Assembly (NCBI GenBank): GCA_019009955.1 | Contig: CM032233.1 | Coordinates: 66,191,501-66,255,500, forward strand | DNA from: Riptortus pedestris | Taxonomy: Eukaryota > Arthropoda > Insecta > Hemiptera > Alydidae | DNA: 64,000 nucleotides | Direction of reading: 5' to 3' | Part shown: positions 48,371 through 59,814 of the stretch, in pieces | How positions within the stretch are numbered: the first letter of the stretch is position 1 | How the letters are laid out: every line of letters starts with the position of its first letter | Translations under genes and position numbers: made by a program | Notes under the pieces: model-generated | What the model saw: the letters and a program-made list of their open reading frames with translations, nothing else | Database searches by the model: none | What the model was told of the DNA's origin: nothing

Positions 48371-48942
48371 AGTCCGTCACGCAGGGGCTGCGTAAACTAA
48401 GCTGTTTTCCCACGGGAAGGTTTACAACAGATAAATCATCATACTGGTAACACCGCCGTGAATGTTAAGGGAACGACGAATTTTAGTTTAATCGTTACCA
48501 AACTCGATATTTAATCGTTTTATGTAAAAAGAAAGATTACCTTCGTTAATGGCTGAAATCCAATAACTGGGAAGGGGGGGGAGGGGTTTAGAGGAGAAGA
48601 ATTTCGAAAAATTCTAAATATTTCCGTTATTATGCTTCGGATCGAATAATTCTATAGAACCAATCTTATTGCAAATTTAATGTTCTATAAATTATGTTAT
48701 ATACGTTTTTTTTTTCTCAATATTTTGATTATTAACCGCGATATTTGCATTTTATAGTTTTCATTCGTCATTAAACCCCCACTCCTACTCATGTCATATT
48801 AGTCATGATGTGTTATATTGTGAAACGGTTTATTGTAAGCCTAAATATCAAATATTGTTCTTGTTCACGTTTTGAAACAAATGCAAATACGTTTCGCACA
48901 TGGGAAATGTGCTTAGTTAACGCAGCCCCTGCGCGACAGACT
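48371..48942. mobile_element. AB element copy 19, a B-to-B inverted chimera
   Basis: The left side is a reverse B end (AGTCCGTCACGCAGGGGCTG, 48371) with about 100 bp of cassette 2. The sequence then switches at about 48480 to plus-orientation interior (TTTAATCGTTACCAAACTCG) and ends in a plus B end (GGGAAATGTGCTTAG, ACGCAGCCCCTGCGC, GACAGACT). Both termini are therefore B ends and no A end or TA tract is present. Confidence 0.75.
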
Positions 48943-48949
48943 TTTTTAT

Positions 48950-49047
48950 TTAGAAATAGAGAATACGTGGTGAGATGAGATCACTAGAAGGTCATACCAG
49001 AATGTGGGAAATCTACTTAGTTTACGCAGCCCCTGCGTGACGGACTT
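48950..49047 (+). mobile_element. AB element B-end fragment (copy 20, cassette 4)
   Basis: GGTGAGATGAGATCAC and GTGGGAAATCTACTTAG precede ACGCAGCCCCTGCGT and GACGGACT. The cassette is the one also found reversed at 6617 and 52556. Confidence 0.7.
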
Positions 49048-49548
49048 AAATTATTCTTTGCATACAAATTTATAAACAGACATTGCGGTTAGAGAAATGG
49101 AAGAATAGAAATTTCTCTGTCCAAGTAAAATGAAGAGACCACCATTAACCTGGTATCAATCAGGGCAAAATGCTTCAAAGTTCTACAACTCGGTGAAGGT
49201 GATAGTGTCGTGGGGTTGTCGCTCTGTCCCTCTCCTCCCAGACCCCTGTCCCTCAAGGCTTTTTCTTACTCCCATTACTCTTCCTGGGGCTGATTAATGA
49301 TTCTTCGATGCAGTAAGGCTGCACTACTACCTCGAACATTAATGGTATCTGAAAACATTTTAACATCGTAAATTATAAATACTGTTGATAAATGATGAAG
49401 CGATTCTATTTAGCAGCTCTTGGCATATAACTATTCCGATATGTGTGTGGGTGTGTTTTGAAGATCAAATGTTACAGCAGTTTTTGCCAGATAAACCAGC
49501 AACAAGGTCGTCCACACGTTTATATCAAGACTCTACTAAGTTTTAAAT
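49048..49548. other. intron C, partly GC-richer, no exon seen
   Basis: 49200-49345 is C/T-rich and low in A. No splice-bounded frame was found. Confidence 0.4.
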
Positions 49549-50128
49549 GTTCGTCACGCAGAGGCTGCGTTATCTAAGCAGATTTCCCACGTGCGTCTCG
49601 TGTTTGCGTTTATCTCAAAACATAAAAGTTGTTAATATGACATGAGTAGGAGTAAGGTTCTGCTGAATACCAAAAACTAAAAAATGCAAGAATCTCGGTT
49701 AAAATCAAGATGAAAAAAAAAAAAAAAAAAGGTTATAGAACATGACATTTACAATAAGACTGGTTGTATTCAAAATTTTGATCCGACGCATATTAACGGA
49801 GACATTTCGAATTTTCGGAATCCCCCCCCCTCCCACTGGTCCGATTTTAGCATTTAACGAACTTATACTTCATTTTACACAAAACGTTTAAATATTGGCT
49901 TTGATATCGATCAGACAAAAACTGCGACCACTAGAGCGTTGACATATATATATATATATATATATACGAGGGTGAATCAAATGAAAACCTTAAAAGTTTA
50001 ACCTGAACTTTACAGCACTTTTAAGGTTTTCATTTGATTCGCCTACGTATATCGATGGACATTTGAAGACATTTTTTGAAAATCCCATCATGAGTACAAT
50101 AGTTCATTTTACATAAGGGAAATCTGCT
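49549..50128 (-). mobile_element. AB element copy 21 (full length, cassette 3), split by a MITE
   Basis: GTTCGTCACGCAGAGGCTGC, AGCAGATTTCCCACGTGCG, interior with an A-run at 49717-49730 and C-run at 49825, CTAGAGCGTTGAC, a short TA tract, then the A block (ATCGATGGACATTTGAAG, CATCATGAGTAC) ending CTGCT at 50128. The TA tract is interrupted by the element at 49967-50047, and the outer part of the A block (GGACCTC...) has been lost. Confidence 0.8.
49967..50047. mobile_element. 81-bp Tc1/mariner-type MITE
   Basis: The ends CGAGGGTGAATCAAATGAAA and (reverse strand) CGTAGGCGAATCAAATGAAA are flanked by TA on both sides (49965-49966 and 50048-50049), the target duplication of the Tc1/mariner superfamily. 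The arms pair for about 31 bp, leaving roughly 19 bp in the middle. CGAGGGTGAATC-type ends are common in mariner elements. Confidence 0.75.
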
Positions 50129-50285
50129 AAAACCAGATACGAAGGTGAAACGAGATAGCTCTCTGATACACTGTCGAGTCCCCTCTTGTACCATGTAAAG
50201 GGAGTATTGTAATTCCAAAAATTTCTGGTTTTCAGATTTCAAGGGAATTATTAGTTTCCACCCTTCCTGAAACCATTTATAGGGC

Positions 50286-50656
50286 CTTTTTTATCATTCA
50301 AAATATCTTCGTTACTATAAGTCGGATCGAAAACTTGTATAAAACCAATCTTATAATAAATTAAATTTACTATAAATATTGTTATATACATTTATTCTCT
50401 ATCTTGAATACTAACCGAGATTTTATACATTTTTATTAAGTGTGTGCGGATAACGGACGAGATGAGATCGGGAGATAATGGTTCTAGTCGTGAGTTTCCA
50501 CCGATAACTAGTTCAGCCACTTCCGTAACTGTTCGGCTCTCGTGAAATTTGTTTAGAGACTCGTTACTACTACTGCTACTAGTATGCAGATTTCTCTATT
50601 GTAAAACTTCACGTGGGAAATCTGCTTAGTTAACGCAGCCCCTGCTTGACGGACTT
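50286..50656 (+). mobile_element. AB element copy 22 (A half lost, cassette 1), 214 bp upstream of exon D
   Basis: Interior (AAAATATCTTCGTTACTATA, ATTGTTATATACATTTATTC), cassette 1 (GGACGAGATGAGATCGG, CTAGTCGTGAGTTTCC), and the B end CACGTGGGAAATCTGC, ACGCAGCCCCTGCTT, GACGGACT. Same orientation as the host gene. Confidence 0.8.
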
Positions 50657-50869
50657 CTTAAATCTATATCCTCCATACACTAATCAAGTCTAGAATAGCA
50701 GGAGGTAATGCACCTTAATCTACACAGTACCTACGTCAGGATGTTTTATGGAATCGAGTGATGGAACTAACCAATCACATACTTTGTGATACCATTTCTA
50801 TACATTTGTTTTATCTGCAGTGTGGTTACTTATATACACGATTAACCTTTTTTTGTTTCACATTTTCAG

Positions 50870-51011
50870 TCGGAGGAAGGTAACCTGAGCACAAGCGTTC
50901 TCAACTTCATTCCGGTGATCGACGATGACGGCAAATACCTCACTTGCAGAGCAGAGAATCCTTGGATACCGGACTCCGCCTTAGAGGACAAGTGGAAATT
51001 AAACGTTCATT
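50870..51011 (+). CDS. Sidestep-family IgSF protein, exon D (second half of Ig domain 3)
   Basis: This 142-nt exon lies between CATTTTCAG (ends 50869) and the donor GTGAGT (51012), phase 0 in and phase 1 out. It reads SEEGNLSTSVLNFIPVIDDD, GKYLTCRAENPWIPDSALED, KWKLNVH. The DDDGKYLTCRAENPxIPxSxxEDxWKLxVH block is one of the most conserved parts of Sidestep proteins. Its Cys closes the disulphide of Ig domain 3 with the exon C Cys. The phase 1 exit leaves T for a codon completed in the next exon. No fitting next exon was found in the remaining 13 kb, so it probably lies beyond the window. Confidence 0.94.
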
Positions 51012-51069
51012 GTGAGTCCTATTTACAAATATAACTAGTTAGTGCTTAACTCTTACATTTAAAAGGATC

Positions 51070-51480
51070 TTTAATTGGTTGTAATGTTTCAACGTACAAT
51101 TTATAATCTCGTACATATTACACAACTTCCAGACATTAAACAAAAAAGAACTTATGACAACACATATTGTACACACCAAGATATTCAAGCCCTACCAAAA
51201 CACATGATATCCAATTCATGGCAGAAATCTTGGTTTCCACAACTGATAACTAACTTTGAGAACTGAAACATATACTTCGTGAATGGTCTTCCTCAAAAAG
51301 GCTAATTAGAAGAGAAGAAGTAATATTACCAAGGTTAAGAATTAGCCATTCACAACTGACTCACACTTACTGGAGACGACAAACCCTACTTCCAACACTG
51401 AAACTTCAGACTTACTACAAAACATATACTAACTGACTGCTATCTAAGGACTCACATAGATCTTGCTTACACTTTGACTG
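51070..51480 (+). pseudogene. LINE ORF2 C-terminal fragment (other family)
   Basis: One frame at 51276-51438 reads LREWSSSKRLIRREEVILPR, LRISHSQLTHTYWRR, then QTLLPTLKLQTYYKTYTN and a stop. RRExVxLxRLRIxHxxLTHxY is the conserved segment after RNase H in many Jockey/RTE-type elements. The preceding NSWQKSWF/KPYQNT part (51075-51266) is in another frame, so a frameshift separates them. It starts about 60 bp after exon D and is unrelated to the host gene. Confidence 0.65.
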
Positions 51481-52555
51481 AATTACTACATGACCGAGCC
51501 AGTATATAGACCGCGTATTAGACTACTTGAAACATAACATTTTCAAAAAATTATGATGTCGGACAATACTGAAAATATTTGCAGAAATGAGCATACTTGT
51601 GTAAATATGATAAACTGATGATAAAAATTTAACTGATAAGTCGCTCAATCGCCCCACTCCTGAAATGCGATTACTAAGAATAAATAAAAACAAATGTTTC
51701 AAAGTGAAATGAAAAAAAAAAAATAGCCGTAAAAGGGTGTCTGAAAATGTTAAAGTGTCACTAAATATTGGTTTCCTGCTTAATTTAATTTATTAAAACA
51801 TATTTGTTATCCCCGTCAGGGTTTTGGGGTTCCAATTACTCCCCCAAAACCCTGAGGGGGATGATAACAAATATTTTTTATTTCGATCCCATTCACAGGA
51901 CTACGATATTTTCTCACCTGCACATATGAAGCGGCAAAGTCAAGAGATACAAAGCATGGACAATTTGTTTTGTGTTTATGAGATAAGTCTATTTTTTTTA
52001 CAAGAATTGTTAGTCATCGCTAACAGATTAAATACTTATTACATCTTTTCATTTATCTCAACTTCGAGTAGGTTTTATAATGAAAATACCTGCTCAGAAT
52101 CAATATAAATATATTGTTTTATATAGTTTTATCTCAGTGATTTCATTATAAAAATTGAATTTACAGTTTGTGATATAGCATTTCCGTATAATTCGCTGTC
52201 CATTACCCTTTTTTAACCTTTCTAATGAACATGAAATGATGAACCACTTTTTAACGGAAATGAAAGAGGTTTATTTTTGAGAAATTAATTATCATTTTTA
52301 AATGATTTTAAGGAAGCATTTGTGAAACATTTTAGGAGGATCCTTTCTAAAGGAGCAGGAAAGAACTTCGCAATATAAGCTTATGCAAAAATGTGATTTT
52401 ATTAATGTTTAATCTGTGCCATAATTTGGCAGTTTTATTTATCTACATTGATGTATAAAGATCAAAATGCCCCTGTCTCTGGGACTCTACTATGACAAAA
52501 TCGAGTCCAATTCATTTCTATTGCTCCAGGTCCTCAGATAGTGTGAATGAATAAA
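51481..52555. other. sequence downstream of exon D, no exon seen
   Basis: Apart from the hairpin at 51800-51874, AT-rich and apparently single-copy. The frame at 51824-52108 begins inside that hairpin and is not supported. Confidence 0.4.
51800..51874. repeat. foldback hairpin of about 30-bp arms
   Basis: ATATTTGTTATCCCCGTCAG with GGTTTTGGGG (51800-51829) pairs with CCCCCAAAACCCTGAGGGGG and ATGATAACAAATAT (51841-51874), with a small bulge (extra GAT) and one mismatch. The loop is about 11 nt. GC-rich inner arms contrast with the AT-rich surroundings. No other copy was noticed in the window. Confidence 0.85.
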
Positions 52556-53256
52556 AGTGCGTCACGCAGGGGCTGCGTAAACTAAGCAGATTTCTCATGA
52601 GTTGGTATGACGCACTTGTGATCTCCTCTTATCACATATTATCTATTTCTATAGAAGGTGGGGAGGGGGGTGGCTAGAGAAGGTCAAAAACAAGAAAGCA
52701 CTTATAACTCGCTAAATACTAAGCAGAGTTACGAAAAAATGCCATAGATCGACAATTGTAGAACATCAATAGCTAAACAAGATTGGTTATATAACATTTT
52801 ACGATCCGACTTACAATAACGGAAATATTTTGAATTTTCTACCCTCCCCGCCCGCCTCAATAAACTCCCACTATTTCACTCCCGATTTAAGCCAATAACA
52901 AATACGATCTTTAGTGTCGGCTGAATATTGAGTATGGTATACATAAGATAAACATTTTCCAGTAAAGAACGAAAACTCTTAATATACATCGTCACCGATA
53001 TGTTTCGGTGCAAGTGCATTTAAGTCAAAATTTAAGGTCAAAGTGCATGTACCGCACAAAGTAAAATTCCAATGAAAACCGGATTTGGTATTTAACCTTG
53101 GAATGAAGTGATTCATGATATAACAGCTCATTATTAATATGACATGAGTAGGAGTGGGGTTTACTGAAAGCCAAAAACAAAACAAAAATCCAAATATCTC
53201 GGTTAATATTCATGATACAGAAAATATTTTTAAAACAAAATTTTTATATAAATAAA

Positions 53257-53324
<68 letters not shown>

Positions 53325-53325
<1 letters not shown>

Positions 53326-55253
53326 GCCAACCTTCAGGGATCGATAGAGGATCGAAAAACTAAGAAAAAAAGTCCTCTGGCATATGCCTCGTTTTCGCTT
53401 CGTTTTTGAGAAAATCACAAAAAACTGAAAATAGTTGTGCAAAAAGTGAATTTTTTTTTAATAATGTATTTAAATATAGAATATATACATGAATATTCTC
53501 ACGCTTTCCTTATCAATAAAACGTCTAGGTTGAGTGTTTAAACTTAAAAAGAAAGGATTAAAATGTTTACTATCATTTTAATCCTTTTGGGGGGGGGGGG
53601 GGAATCCAGCCTGGCATTCACACATTAGTGGTGTTGCTAGTACTGTTCAGTGAAGTCAACAAATATGGCTACATTTACCAACGCTGAATACGCGGACATA
53701 GTCTACGTCTACGGATTCTGCGATGGCAATGCATGTCAGGCAGTTCGGGAATATCGCAGACGGTTTCCTGACCGAGAAACCCCACACAGAGGTGTTTTTA
53801 CCAGCACTTTCAGAAGGCTTCGAGAGACTGGGTCCTTCTCATGTAATCGTCGTGGAAACCGTATGCAGGCTCCGATGGAAGCCGACCTGAGGCGGAGGGA
53901 GAGGATACTGAGGCACTTCAATACCAACCCTGGCACAAGCGTCCGGAGAGCTGCTTTAGTTCTAAGCATACCAAAGACAACCATTTGGCGCACACTAAGG
54001 GCAGACTGCAGGCATGCTTACCATGTACAAATGTACAAAATTTAATACCCGCTGATTATCCCCGCCGATTAAATGTTTGTAATTGGTACAAAGAACAATT
54101 GCATAACGATGTAAACTTAAGTTCGAAAGTAATCTGGACGGACGAAGCGACTTTTACACGTGCGGGCATATTCAATCAAAGAAACTACCACCTTTGGGCA
54201 CATGAAAATCCCCGCGCTGTTAGAGAATTTCACTACCAGCATGAGTTTTCTGTAAACGTGTGGGTGGGTCTTTGTTATAATTGCATAATAGGTCCCGTAT
54301 TTTTACCTGCTCGACTTCACGCTGAAAGTTATCATCTATTCCTGGTGAATGACTTACGGGCACTTTTGGATGATATCCCTTTGGAAACAAGGCTTGAGAG
54401 CTGGTTTCAACTCGATGGTTGTCCTACACATTACGGAAGTGCCGTACGAGACTGGTTGGACATCAACTACCCAGGTCGCTGGATAGTACGAGGTGGGCCG
54501 GTGCCTTGGCCTCCCCGGTCTCCGGACCTCACGCCACTAGATTTCTTCGTGTGGGGATACGTGAAAGAAAATGTCTACCGAGAGCCCGTCCGCACAAGGG
54601 ATGACCTCATCGAGCGTATCAGAATGGTTTGCAACCAGCGCACCGCAGATGCAGTGCGACCTGTGAGTACGCGATGTGATGCGTGTATTGCAGCGAGAGG
54701 CCAGCACTTCGAACAACATTTACGTTGACGCTTTAGAAATTAACGATGTAATTTTAGAGAAGGTAAAACCTTCAAAATTTTCAGGGTTTTTTTTCTCACT
54801 AAGGTAGACAGACCCATATAAAAACTGAAACATTTATGTTTTCCAAGTAAGAATATTTAATTATTTTATTAATTTTCTAAATTTTTAATCTTTTTTTATG
54901 TTTTAATCTTCAGTTATTGTTCATAATGTTATCTACTTTAAATAGGTAATTTTTTTTATACTACGAATATTTGAATAAAAAAGTATTTATTATTTTTTCT
55001 TAATAAAAAATAATTTTTTTTCAATTACCTTTCTGTTAGTATAAGATTAGAATACAATAATTGTATTGGAATAACATTTATTGCTAAAATTTATTCAAGG
55101 AATAAAATCCGCTCTTCCATTGGCCTTAACTAGTTTTTGCACAACTATTTTTAGTTTTTATGATTTTCTCGAAAACGAAGCGAAAACGAGGCATATGCCA
55201 GAGGACTTTTTGTTTTAGTTTTTCGATCCTCTATCGATCCCTAAAGTTTGGCC
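53325..55253 (+). mobile_element. Tc1/mariner-superfamily transposon with 121-bp inverted repeats
   Basis: The left repeat 53325-53445 and right repeat about 55134-55253 match closely as reverse complements (GGGATCGATAGAGGATCGAA, CATATGCCTCGTTTTCGC, TAGTTGTGCAAAAA). The 1.9-kb unit holds one transposase gene, broken by a frameshift. It sits directly after a (TA)n tract belonging to AB copy 23. A clear target duplication was not found because the outermost bases differ. Confidence 0.85.
53665..54728 (+). pseudogene. mariner-superfamily transposase, one frameshift
   Basis: From the ATG at 53665 (MATFTNAEYADIVYVYGFCD) the frame carries two helix-turn-helix regions (ACQAVREYRRRFPDRETPHR; then NPGTSVRRAALVLSIPKTTI-WRTLR). 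Around 54028 a 1-base deletion (or equivalent) shifts the frame. The second frame continues VQNLIPADYPRRLNVCNWYK, then the DDE core WTDEATF, FQLDGCPTHYG and SPDLTPLDFFVWG. I count 41 residues between the second and third Asp, a DD41D-like spacing. It ends at 54726-54728 as ...GQHFEQHLR. All three catalytic Asp are present. The enzyme would cut and join its inverted repeats. As it stands it is inactive. The family is widespread in arthropods. Confidence 0.88.
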
Positions 55254-55391
55254 GTTTGGTTTGGGGAAACCTTGTATATATTCGTCGTCTACAAGGTAGG
55301 ATCGATGGGCATTTGAAGAATGTTTTCATAAATCGCGCCATAACTAAACCTCAATAGATGATTTCCCTTAAGGGAAATCTTCTAAAAAATA

Positions 55392-55395
<4 letters not shown>

Positions 55396-55451
<56 letters not shown>
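55396..55451. repeat. (TA)n microsatellite
   Basis: A pure TA run 12 bp outside the A end of AB copy 23. Confidence 0.95.
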
Positions 55452-55456
<5 letters not shown>

Positions 55457-56584
55457 ATGGGTTTATATTATTGCAGTCCAAAGAGAGAAAAAGAATAAAG
55501 GAAGGAAGAATGAGAGGGGACATAATATAAGAGACGGCATGTGAGAAATCAGGGACAAGAGACAGAGAATGGTCTGGTAGTTTCAGTGACAAATAGGAGA
55601 CAGAGGGAACCTAAGTGGTTGCTGGCGTCAGAAGCCAACCTGAAATATTTTAAGTTTAGCCTTGTGCATTTATGTATTAGGTTGATATATATCAAACTAT
55701 CACTTGAACGAATCGGTACTTTCGTAAATGCTACTTTTATTGGCTTTCAGCCCTGATGGAGAGGAATAGGTGTCATTCGTTCGAGGAAAGACTATTCTGG
55801 CCCGTATAAAAAATAGCATGCTGGAAGTTATAAAAACTGTGAAAATGGTGCAATAAGGTGTATTCGTTATACCCCTCATTGCACTATATAAGGTTTATAA
55901 GATTATTTTATTTTGAATATTACAGTCTGCATTTAAATGCAGTTTGTAATGTGATATGTACAATTCAATAGTCTTCCATCACTATCGGCAGAAGCTACAC
56001 CCCTTCACCACAATGAGAGGAGCAGCCTCTCCCTGCCTGGGAAGGAAGTCAAAAGCCAAGCAGGAATGGCACTTGATAATAAAATAGCCACTGCTATCAC
56101 TTCACTTTACACTTATAGGAGATCACAATAACCTAGAATTGTCTCTTGAGGCGCCGTGGAGGGGAATATGGATGACTGTTACTGGAAAGGGCTAGGACTT
56201 CTGGATTAGGGTGACTGGATAGCCAGTGGAATTTTGTGAATTTTAGGAGACTTAGGTCCTTTAAAAATGGGATTTTAAGATCTTTATGGAGGGTGTGGTT
56301 TGTAACATGGAGCATCTACTATGGTGCGCAAGACTTTGGATTGGAATTTCTGGATGCGTCTGATGTTCGAAGGTTTTGCTGTAGCCCTACTTCTATTGCT
56401 TATGTCCACATTGTTTTAAGTAGTAACTTGTATATTGTTAGTTTGTTTTTGGTAGACAAGGAGGATCTTCTATTTAGCAGTCCATAAAGTTGTCCGAATC
56501 GTCTGTTAAGTTCCTGTCTTTTAAATGCAAAATTAAATGCTCAGCGTCTGTAGTGCAAACGTTTATATCTTTCTCATAATCAAA
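55452..56584. other. no gene seen
   Basis: Moderately less AT-rich at 55960-56360. Frames at 55541-55756 and 56236-56487 have no splice borders or recognised domains. Confidence 0.4.
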
Positions 56585-56668
56585 TGCGCAAACTAAGCAG
56601 ATTTCCCACGAACTGGAATTATAATGCTCCCATGATCTCATGTCACCATCTATTTACCATTTCTACCC
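56585..56668 (-). mobile_element. AB element B-end fragment (copy 24, cassette 4)
   Basis: GCGCAAACTAAGCAGATTTC, then CATGATCTCATGTCACCAT. The terminal AGTCCGTCACGCAGGGG is absent. It abuts the next AB copy. Confidence 0.6.
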
Positions 56669-56687
56669 CAGTTAGAAGGGAATTAAA

Positions 56688-57844
56688 AGTCCATCACGCA
56701 GGGGCTGCATAAACTAAGCAGATTTCCCACGTGACGTTTTACAATATATAAATCTACATAATATTAACACTTAACACCATCATGAACATTAAGTGAATAA
56801 ATACAAACGGCAACGAGAAATCTTTTAGATCTGAACAGATAGAAAGAAATATTCTTCACCAGAGAGAAAAACAATTACTGAAATATATCTGAATATAACA
56901 CATTAGTTTTATTGAAAGCTATTAATTACATCTCATACATAATTTATAATGAATTTGAATAATTTTTATTTCAATCACTGAAATTTTAGTAATCCAAAAA
57001 CTAAAGATGAGGGGGGGGGGGTCATCATCACATGTACTTCGTACATTAAAGGTCTCTTAATTACAATATTTGGTATTTAAGATTTGAATAAAGTCGTTTA
57101 TTATATTGAAGAGTATTGTTTAACTGCCATGAGTAGTAATGAGGGTTTGCTGAAGGCTAAAAACTAAACAATGCAAATATTTCCGTTAATATTCAAGATA
57201 GAGATTACATGTATCTGACAAAATATTTGTAGTACATTCAATTTGCAATAAGATTGCTTCTATACAATGTTTCCATCCGACCTATAATAACGGAGATATT
57301 TAGAATTTTCAAAATTACCACTTTAAACCACTCCTCCTCCCACCGGTCCAATTTCTGCCTGTTCCACATAAAGTGAATATCAGATGATTGTAAGTGGGAG
57401 TTTACAAAAGGCTACTGAAACTAAAAGAATACAAATAACTCATTATTCAAGTCGGAGAATGCATTTACAAAACAAGGTACTGGCATGTATCTGAAACAAG
57501 CAGAAGTTAGATAATAAAATATTTGGTATATAAGTTTCGACTAAAGTAGTTCATAATGTAACAGCTTTCTGAATATGGCATGAGTAGGAGTGGAGGTTTA
57601 CTGAAAGCTGAAAACTAAAAATTGCCAATATCTGTTTAATATTCAAGATAGAGGAAAAAATGTTGAACAACATATATAAAACATTGTATTTGCAATAAGA
57701 TTGATTCTATAGAATTTTTCGATCCGACCCACAATGAGGGAGGTATTTGGGACTTCCAAAATTCCCACTTTAAACTCCCCTCCTCTAGATCAGATTTCAG
57801 CCATTAACGAACCAGGCCTTGAGTTCTATATAAAACGTTAAAAT

Positions 57845-57933
<89 letters not shown>

Positions 57934-58145
57934 AATGGACCTCCATTCGGAAGGAATCTTAAATGTAAGATATATAGTGATATCGAGTATTAGCGGATTT
58001 CCCGTTAGGGACTATATACATAGTTTTAAACGGACCTTTTATTTCGTCATCTCCTGGGTAGAATTGATGGACATTAGAAAACATTTTCAAAAATCTCGTC
58101 ATGAGTACAAACTCAACAACTGATTCACCTAAAGGGAAATCTGCA
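56688..58145 (-). mobile_element. AB element copy 25 (long composite, cassette 2)
   Basis: AGTCCATCACGCAGGGGCTG and AGCAGATTTCCCACGTGACG start a copy with a G-run at 57011. A second interior block repeats from about 57500, then (TA)n(GA)n 57850-57930, TCATCTCCTGGGTAGAATTG and a decayed palindrome, ending CTGC at 58144. The duplicated interior makes it the longest copy, at about 1.46 kb. Confidence 0.7.
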
Positions 58146-59438
58146 AATTATTAGTCAACCCCTACAAATATCATATAAAGCAGTCTCCTTGATTACCAGA
58201 GAATTGGAACGAAATCATCAATATCCAAGGCCACCAGAAGCAGACGACTTTAAATTGATGGCTAACAAATACTCTTGCCCTGAGACTTGCAGGAGCGATA
58301 GAATTAGAACACGTAATGTGAAGAGGAAGAAGATAAGTAATGTTTAAGGAAGTCTTTATACAAGGGCAAGAACAAAGCCATTCGGTTATATATCGAGTTT
58401 CTGAAATTTAAAGGAATTTTTACAAAAACACGAATAATAATACTTCCGCAATTTAGAGAACTGGCATAGAGGCTCTCCTAAGTCTTTCTAATGCCAAACC
58501 CCTTCTTTAAGGGGCAATAGTAAATAAATAATAATATTTTTTTTTAGGCGTGCTATAAGCAATTATCGAACAGATATGAGTGTAATATACACCGACTTAA
58601 CAACATCCCATAGACAATAACAAAGACCCGACAGATGGAGTGGAAGCGGTTGTAGGGATTGTTGCTAAGAGTGGGGGGGTGGGAGGGGGTGCAGAAACCT
58701 GAAATGTTTCAAGCCTAGCCTGGAACATTTATTAAGTAAAGGAATATAGGGGTTGGAGGTGCCTTTGTTTCGGCTGTATCGACCGCCCCTCTCTACACCC
58801 TTCTCTAACCCTCCTTGTCTCTCACCTTTATTTTATCTAAGGTTTCACTAATTAAGGAGGAAGTTCTGCCGTACTGCCTACCTAGTGACGCTCTTATCCC
58901 CACCCCCTCCCCCATTTCCCTTCACAACTTATATTAAAACGAAAAAACAACGGAAACAAAAGGAATTGATGTCACCAGCCTGAAAGAGAGAATTTTCGAG
59001 ATACAGGCACGTATACCAATTGAGGCTCGCCGAATTCACTAGCACCTTATCTAGTGAGGGAAATTAACCGACGTGAAACAGCATTGCTGCTCGAGTTTTA
59101 AACAACTGTTACAGAGAATTGGGATCACCGTTTATAATTTCTTTGGAGAGGGGATCTCGAAAAATATATTGGACCGTATAGAGGGCTTTGAGCCCCTCCT
59201 CCTCCCAAAAAAGCATTATGAGATATGCCTGAGTCCAAAATGGGGATTCGGAAAAATGTTTCGTCGAGCACCTTTGCAGAAATCTTCCAATGAATCACTA
59301 AATTAAGCACATAGAATGATCTTCTAACCCATTATTCCTCATAAGAGAAACTAGAAACGATTATTTTTAAAATGTTATTTATTGTCCAAATACCCCTTAA
59401 TTAATTAATGGGCACTATTAATTGTGCAATAATTAACA
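58146..59438. other. no gene seen
   Basis: 58600-58930 is GC-richer, with G-runs (58671-58690) and C-rich parts. No exon with Sidestep-like sequence or splice borders was recognised. Confidence 0.4.
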
Positions 59439-59546
59439 AATTCCGTCACGCAGAGGCTACGTTAACTAAGCAGGTTGCCCATGTGCGTCGCGTATTTGCA
59501 TTTATTTCAAAACGTAAAGGTTTAGGTGAATATGTGGTATTCAGGC

Positions 59547-59704
59547 TTCATAATATTTATTTATTTATATATTTAGTGGCGAACTCATTAAATAAAATCC
59601 TTAGTCCCACCCTGGCTTGGAAAGGGTGGTAACATGCAGATAACCCGCCCCAATTAGCCTTAGTTGCGAAAGGTGGACGTTAATAAATAACTTAATTTAA
59701 TTTA
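59547..59704 (+). repeat. tRNA-derived SINE, 3' half
   Basis: GTGGCGAACTCATTAAATAA, CCTTAGTCCCACCCTGGCTT, GGTAACATGCAGATAACCCG and TGGACGTTAATAAATAA follow the minus-strand body of the 19040 copy in plus orientation. The tRNA-like head is missing. Confidence 0.75.
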
Positions 59705-59814
59705 ATATAACAACCTATTTTTGCAAAGACATGAGTCGGAGTGGGAGTTTACTGAGGGCCAAGAGCTAATAAATCCAAATATCTCCGTTAATACAAAATA
59801 TAAAGAATAAATAT

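Larger units (their letters stand above)
52556..55384 (-). mobile_element. AB element copy 23 (cassette 4), split by a mariner-like transposon
   Basis: B end AGTGCGTCACGCAGGGGCTG, AGCAGATTTCTCATGAG and cassette 4 (TGACGCACTTGTGATC) start the copy. Two interior blocks follow (52750-52880 and 53090-53230), then (TA)n 53264-53323. After the transposon at 53325-55253 the A block resumes (AAGGTAGGATCGATGGGCAT, GATTTCCCTTAAGGGAAATC) and ends near 55384. Confidence 0.75.
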
